From PALSA-270 sp963770245 (GTDB taxonomy: Bacteria > Acidobacteriota > Terriglobia > Terriglobales > Acidobacteriaceae), in assembly GCA_963770245.1 (NCBI GenBank), contig CAVYOX010000017.1:1-64000 (forward strand): DNA of 64,000 bases, given 5' to 3'. Shown in pieces: positions 60,190-64,000 of the stretch. The notes below the pieces were generated by a model. It ran no database searches. It saw only the letters and a program-made list of their open reading frames with translations, and had not been told where the DNA came from. Position numbers and translations under genes: made by a program. Position 1 is the stretch's first letter, and each line of letters begins with the position of its first letter.

Positions 60190-60996
60190 AAAGCCTCCGG
60201 GTGGGCGGGTGATCGTCTGACGTAGCGAAGAATACCGGTAGACACGCACCTCAACGAACTTCTGCTACCGGAGAGATCGCTGCTTCACTCCCGATAAACG
60301 TCGTCGCTGTCATCAAAGCACATCGCCCCCAATGTGGTGTCTCGGGCAGGTGGCACGCCAATTCCGCAGAAACGGGGTTGGAGGAGATCAATCACGATCT
60401 CCGCGAAGAGGACTTCTGGACCGGAATAACTTCCGGGTTGCTCGTCATTCGGACCCGAACGCTCGAAGCCGCCGACCGCCGGGGCACCATGAATGTTCTT
60501 CCGCATGAGTTGCCTAGCTGCGCCTGTTTTTACAATGCTGACCTAGGGGGATGCAGTATGGGGAATACGACCGCGTCGAAATCCTCCGCCTGCTTGCGCT
60601 CTATTGAGATGCACTTTGCCAACCGTCGCAACCGGGAACTTCATGGATGTCGGGCAACGCTCACTTCGCAAGCAGTGTTTCTGAATTCACGACAAATCGC
60701 CAGTCCGCTCATTGAGGCCGGAGTAGTAGTGGAAAGTCGACTTAGCGAAAGCAACGAGGATAAGAACTCGCTGCACGGCAGTTCGGATTCCTGCAGGATC
60801 GCGCATCAGGTATTTCGGCTGTAGGCAATCTTGTGCCTGTCAAAGCCCCGGGAAGCCACAAGAATCAACACGGATTAGCCCTAACCAGCTAATTATCTTT
60901 TAACCGTTAAATCAAGCACCAAAACCTGCGGGTAGAATTTTGGCATCGCACAGGCGTCTGCTAGACTGTTGAGCAAATTTGCCAGTGAGGTGATCT
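60190..60996. other. gene-poor stretch with an element A copy
   Basis: About 800 bases without a supported gene. An element A copy lies at about 60366-60441: AACGGGGTTGGAGGAGATCA, a hairpin partner GATCTCCGCGAAG, and the terminal TAACTTCCGGGTTGCTCG. GAGGTGAT precedes the next gene. Confidence 0.5.
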
Positions 60997-61587
60997 ATGC
61001 GTCTCCGGTATGTTTGCACCGCTTTGATTCTGGGAGGCTGTACGCTCGCGGGCTCTGCGCAAACGGGTTCAATAAGTGCGAAGGTGGCCGCCGGCACCCA
61101 AATGTCACCGGTGCAGGCGCAGGAGGAGTTGCTGAACCTCTTCGAGCATGAGTTTATGGGAGTCGCGCAGGCAATGCCTGCGGACAAATACGGCTTTGCG
61201 CCTACTGCGGCAACCTTTACGGCCTCGCAGGGCGCAAAGTATGACGGGGTTCGCACGTTCGCGCAGGAAATATCGCATGTCGCAACGGCGAACTACTACT
61301 TCGCTTCGAAGATTCTCGGGGAGAAGATGCCGGTTGACCCGAAAAGCATTCAGGGTCTGACGACGAAGGAGGAACTCCTGAAGGCCGCTGCGGATTCTTT
61401 CGCCTATGCACACAAGGCGCTCGCGACGATTACTCCCGAGAATGCCTACACCGCTATTGACGGTGTCGACGGTCTGCACACGCGGTCGGTCGTCGCATCT
61501 TTCATTTCTGCTCATGGATTCGACCACTATGGGCAGATGGTCGAGTATCTGCGCATGAACGGCGTTGTGCCTCCGGGTTCGAAGTGA
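60997..61587 (+). CDS. secreted DinB-like protein, 196 aa
   Basis: MRLRYVCTALILGGCTLAGS is an export signal; the GGC could be a lipobox, so a periplasmic lipoprotein is possible. The DinB four-helix bundle follows: EELLNLFEHEFMGVAQAMPA, TFAQEISHVATANYYFASKI (first His) and VASFISAHGFDHYGQMVEYL (two His), the three metal ligands. It ends MNGVVPPGSK like its family and like the cytoplasmic paralogue at 5306. Exported DinB proteins are common in Acidobacteriota; role unknown. It stands alone. Confidence 0.85.
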   Translation: MRLRYVCTALILGGCTLAGSAQTGSISAKVAAGTQMSPVQAQEELLNLFEHEFMGVAQAMPADKYGFAPTAATFTASQGAKYDGVRTFAQEISHVATANYYFASKILGEKMPVDPKSIQGLTTKEELLKAAADSFAYAHKALATITPENAYTAIDGVDGLHTRSVVASFISAHGFDHYGQMVEYLRMNGVVPPGSK

Positions 61588-61964
61588 GCCCGTCATGGCC
61601 TGAAGTCGTCATCAGAATGAGCGCTCCCTGTAGCACGGGATCCTAGCCATTGCTGTTCTTGCCGCCCTGTGTGACCGGATCTCTGCCGATGTTTCGCTGT
61701 TCGGGCCCACGAAGTACTGGACGACAACCCGACTTCAATTTGGTCAATGAGCGGTTAAATGCGGGCCACTTTGCGTGGATGATCGCGTCGGACAAGTTCC
61801 TGGAGGCTTTAGTTTCAAAGATCCGACCAGTCGCGATCGAACGCGGCGCGTGAGGAACTCCTATTAAGGCCGGTGAGACGTTCGAATCAGAAGATCTGCG
61901 GTCGGCGGGCGTGACTGCGTTTTATTCACGACCTCCGGAGTTTTCGGTCTCGGGTGGGTCATCG

Positions 61965-62100
61965 GCAACCCGGAAGTTAGCCAGGAACGGGCTTCGCGGA
62001 AATCTGCAGGCGAACACCATCCAGCAGCACCACACTTCTCCGAAGCCGACTTCCGGCCAGCGTCGTTGAGAGTCCGTCCTGGGCATAACTTCCGGGTTGC
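61965..62100. repeat. element A: complete copy, 136 bp with terminal inverted repeats
   Basis: Left end GCAACCCGGAAGTTAGC and right end GCATAACTTCCGGGTTGC are reverse complements with one or two mismatches. Inside are GGAACGGGCTTCGCGGAA and CTCCGAAGCCGACTTCCGG. Shorter or halved copies occur at about 39864, 42222, 45646, 49154, 52628, 57336 and 60366, and reversed fragments near 5135 and 30600. No coding capacity, so a non-autonomous mobile element is likely. The rest of 61588-62152 shows no gene. Confidence 0.65.
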
Positions 62101-62152
62101 TCGTGACTCGACAGCAATCGAGGGATTTCCGCTCTCCCCGGATAAAACGATT

Positions 62153-62794
62153 CTACTTAGCCAAACCATGCATGAACGTTTCCGAGACCATCCCTGCGAG
62201 TCGCTCAATGCCCAGCGACGTCTCCAAGGTTGCGAGGCCGTCGATGTAGAGCAGAGTTAGACCGTGGACGAGCGACCAGGCTGCAAGCACGGCCCCTGCA
62301 AGAGCCACCGGATCATTCTGCGTGATCTTGAAGGAACCGTCCTCAATGCCCCTCCGCATTACGTCTTTGAGCACCCCTCGCGAGGCAGCGGCAGCCTCCA
62401 CGACCTCGGTGGGTGGGCCGCCGTCGAGCGCCTGCAGGGTGGGCCCGAACATCAGCCGATAGTGGGCGGGGTTTTCAGTTCCAAAGTGTAGGTATGCGAT
62501 CCCAATAGCATCCAACGCTTCGTCAGCTTTGCTCAGGTCCTTCGAGGCGGCCAGCATGCGGCCTTTAAGCGTCTCATAACCAGCCGTGGCGATGGCCGCG
62601 AGAAGGCCGCGCTTGTCAGCGAAGTGGAAATATGGCGCGTTGTGGCTCACCCCCGCACGACGCGCGACCTCACGCAATGAGAAGTCCCATCGCTGTGTTT
62701 CGGCCAGCAGGGCTAGACCTGCGTCCAAAAGGGCACGCCGAAGATCGCCATGATGATAAGGGAGACGCGCCCGAGATTTGCGACCACGGGGCAC
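62153..62794 (-). CDS. TetR/AcrR-family regulator (WHG-domain type), 213 aa
   Basis: The N-terminal helix-turn-helix (LPYHHGDLRRALLDAGLALL, then VARRAGVSHNAPYFHFADKR) is the form seen in TetR proteins with a WHG C-terminal domain; AVLAAWSLVHGLTLLYIDGL contains the WSLVHG hallmark. Start is GTG at 62794. A perfect 19-bp palindrome lies 17 bases upstream and overlaps the promoter of the divergent membrane protein gene, so this protein probably represses both. Confidence 0.87.
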   Translation of the reverse strand: MPRGRKSRARLPYHHGDLRRALLDAGLALLAETQRWDFSLREVARRAGVSHNAPYFHFADKRGLLAAIATAGYETLKGRMLAASKDLSKADEALDAIGIAYLHFGTENPAHYRLMFGPTLQALDGGPPTEVVEAAAASRGVLKDVMRRGIEDGSFKITQNDPVALAGAVLAAWSLVHGLTLLYIDGLATLETSLGIERLAGMVSETFMHGLAK

Positions 62795-62810
62795 TGTTGA
62801 TCCTCTCTTT

Positions 62811-62843
62811 CATCTTGACACTGTCAAGATTAACCTGATATTT
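62811..62843. promoter_or_regulatory. palindromic TetR operator overlapping a promoter
   Basis: ATCTTGACA and TGTCAAGAT (62811-62829) are exact reverse complements around one C. On the plus strand TTGACA (62814-62819), 18 bases and TATTTT (62838-62843) form a promoter for the membrane protein gene. The palindrome therefore covers the -35 box. Confidence 0.65.
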
Positions 62844-62982
62844 TAATCCTGTCAACATCTTTGTACCCGCATCGGCTGCCGAAGGAGTAGTTCATGGTTA
62901 TTCCGGACACAGTTTATTGACACCCGAAAAGAATTGCCACTCCGTCTGTCTTCGACAACTTTGAAACATATAGGAGATCAAA

Positions 62983-63384
62983 ATGAGCGAGCTACGTGGA
63001 TGGATGATCTATTCTTGGATTGCGCTCCCGACCGTGATGTATGGCGGCTACGCGCTCCTCCGACTCATCACTCAGGCCAACGCCGCGACACCGTTTCGCC
63101 TAACTTGGTTTCGCGCGGGCCACGCCCATGCCGGGGTGCTTCTATTGATGTCGCTGCTGTACTACACCTTTATGGATAAGACATCTTTGTCTCCAGCGAT
63201 TAAGCAGGCTGGGTGCGCGACGCTCGTTGTGGGCATCCTAGCTCAATCTGGCGGTTTCTTTATCCATATGATGAAGGGTCAGCCAGATCGCGCTTCCATC
63301 GGTACCACGGTGACCGCAATTGGCGCCCTACTGCTCACCTGCGCCATTGCAGTATTGGTGTATGGGCTGTTTACCGCCCACTGA
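62983..63384 (+). CDS. small integral membrane protein, 133 aa
   Basis: Four membrane helices: MIYSWIALPTVMYGGYALL, AGVLLLMSLLYYTFM, GCATLVVGILAQSGGFFIHM and IGALLLTCAIAVLVYGLF. The sequence WFRAGHAHAGVLL places two His at the start of helix 2, possible metal or heme ligands but unproven. ATG 62983 follows TAGGAGAT. It is divergent from the TetR gene, the palindrome lies in its promoter, and it is likely the regulated target. Function unknown. Confidence 0.78.
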   Translation: MSELRGWMIYSWIALPTVMYGGYALLRLITQANAATPFRLTWFRAGHAHAGVLLLMSLLYYTFMDKTSLSPAIKQAGCATLVVGILAQSGGFFIHMMKGQPDRASIGTTVTAIGALLLTCAIAVLVYGLFTAH

Positions 63385-63771
63385 GTGGCAACACCGCTCA
63401 GGGCGACGGGCAGTCGAGAGCCGAAAGTGTGCGGCAAGAGGAAGCTGCGGTCTCTCCGGCTTAAATCTCGGGGATTCCGGGCGAGTCGTCGCTAGGCTTG
63501 ATCGGAAACGCCTCGGACAAAGTCCGATGCGAAGTTCTTGCGGTCGATCCGAGGCGTTTTCGATGAGCAGGCTAGAAGGAAGCCGTTGGCGTTTGCGGCG
63601 GGCGCGGGAGATGCGGCCGGCCATGGAATTTGAATGGGTGTTTTTTCGCCTTTTGTTCGGGGCCAAACGTGAATGCAGGCACTTCCACGGCTGCGGAGAA
63701 GAGACGCAAATACCACCTCATACGTGGCGGATGATCTCACGCGCAGCGTCCGCCGCGCCAGCGGCTTCGTT
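63385..63771. other. gene-poor stretch ending in an element-B-like intron target
   Basis: 387 bases without a supported gene. The last about 27 bases (AGCGTCCGCCGCG, then CCAGCGGCTTCGTT) match the end of element B and include a GCCGC-GCCA-GCGGC hairpin plus TTCGTT, the sequence after which the intron begins. Confidence 0.55.
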
Positions 63772-64000
63772 GTGTGCTGGGCATGCTCAACAGCTTGGGG
63801 GTGAAAGTCCTCCGGCCAACCAGATGGAGGTGAAGGCCTAGTGATGATGCGAGGGCTACTGCCGCGAGGCGGGGTCCGAAAGAAGCATCGAGCAAGTGTG
63901 CGAGTCGATGGACAAAAACCGGATATAAGGCGTGAGCGCCGGACGAGCGGGCAACGTACCGCGAAGTCCATATCCATCAAGGGTGCGAAACGTAGATTCG
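63772..64000 (+). mobile_element. second copy of the group IIC intron (5' 229 nt, cut by window end)
   Basis: Identical by eye to 40277-40505 over all 229 visible bases. It starts with GTGTGCTGGG directly after TTCGTT. The reverse transcriptase region lies beyond the window. Confidence 0.9.

Noticed and set aside
1..64000. CRISPR arrays, tRNA or rRNA genes
   Set aside because: No regularly spaced direct repeats of CRISPR type and no tRNA or rRNA hallmark sequences were seen by eye.

Overview
The window looks like part of an Acidobacteriota chromosome, probably Terriglobia-like. The main signs are three full MacB/FtsX-type 'orphan' permeases of about 810-910 residues without an ATPase partner (one directly behind a PadR regulator), a very large Oar-like TonB-dependent receptor with an N-terminal carboxypeptidase-regulatory domain, and a generally GC-rich sequence. 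No rRNA, tRNA or CRISPR array was seen. The taxonomic call is inference from gene families, not from a marker gene. LAYOUT. 0-8.5 kb: a conserved hypothetical gene, two short remnants of the same tyrosine-integrase family, a VOC protein, two orphan permeases and a DinB-like protein. 8.8-23 kb: a carbohydrate locus with a GatZ/KbaZ-like tagatose-bisphosphate aldolase subunit, an APC permease, the TonB-dependent receptor, a DeoR/AgaR-type repressor, a secreted amidohydrolase, an AgaS-like SIS isomerase, a PfkB kinase and a secreted alpha-galactosidase-like enzyme with a PKD domain (broken by one extra base). Three promoters in this locus carry the same inverted repeat, WCGWA-N14-TTCGT or its reverse complement, placed on or just after the -10 box. 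This suggests one galactosamine/tagatose-type regulon under the DeoR protein. 23-28 kb: methionine metabolism, with a MetE-like protein divergent from a methionine synthase split into two overlapping genes. 28.6 kb: an unusual protein made of exact 17-residue CxxC repeats. 29-32.5 kb: an orphan-permease remnant, a MarR-GNAT fusion with a perfect palindromic operator, an AraC regulator, a VOC protein and a small membrane protein. 32.7-42.2 kb: a patatin-like lipase and a giant pyruvate:ferredoxin oxidoreductase lie between two nearly identical 336-bp inverted repeats; a group IIC intron with its reverse transcriptase has landed at the edge of the right repeat, and the left repeat is the matching empty site. 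42.5-46.3 kb: a PadR/orphan-permease pair and a frameshifted photoactive-yellow-protein homologue that keeps the chromophore cysteine. 46.5-57.2 kb: small oxidoreductases, regulators and hydrolases in short operons, several with single-base lesions. 58-63.4 kb: a DUF2157-type membrane protein pair, a secreted DinB-like protein, a TetR regulator and a small membrane protein. The window ends inside a second copy of the same intron. HOW IT WORKS TOGETHER. The best-supported unit is the sugar locus: outer-membrane receptor, secreted glycosidase, cytoplasmic isomerase, kinase and aldolase subunit, with a DeoR repressor and shared operators. Short palindromic interspersed elements (called element A here) fill many gaps between genes, and a second terminal-inverted-repeat element (element B) supplies the intron's landing sites. 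Five genes (glycosidase, PYP, NTF2-like, saccharopine-dehydrogenase-like and one alpha/beta hydrolase) are each interrupted by a single base change, which means either recent decay or assembly error.
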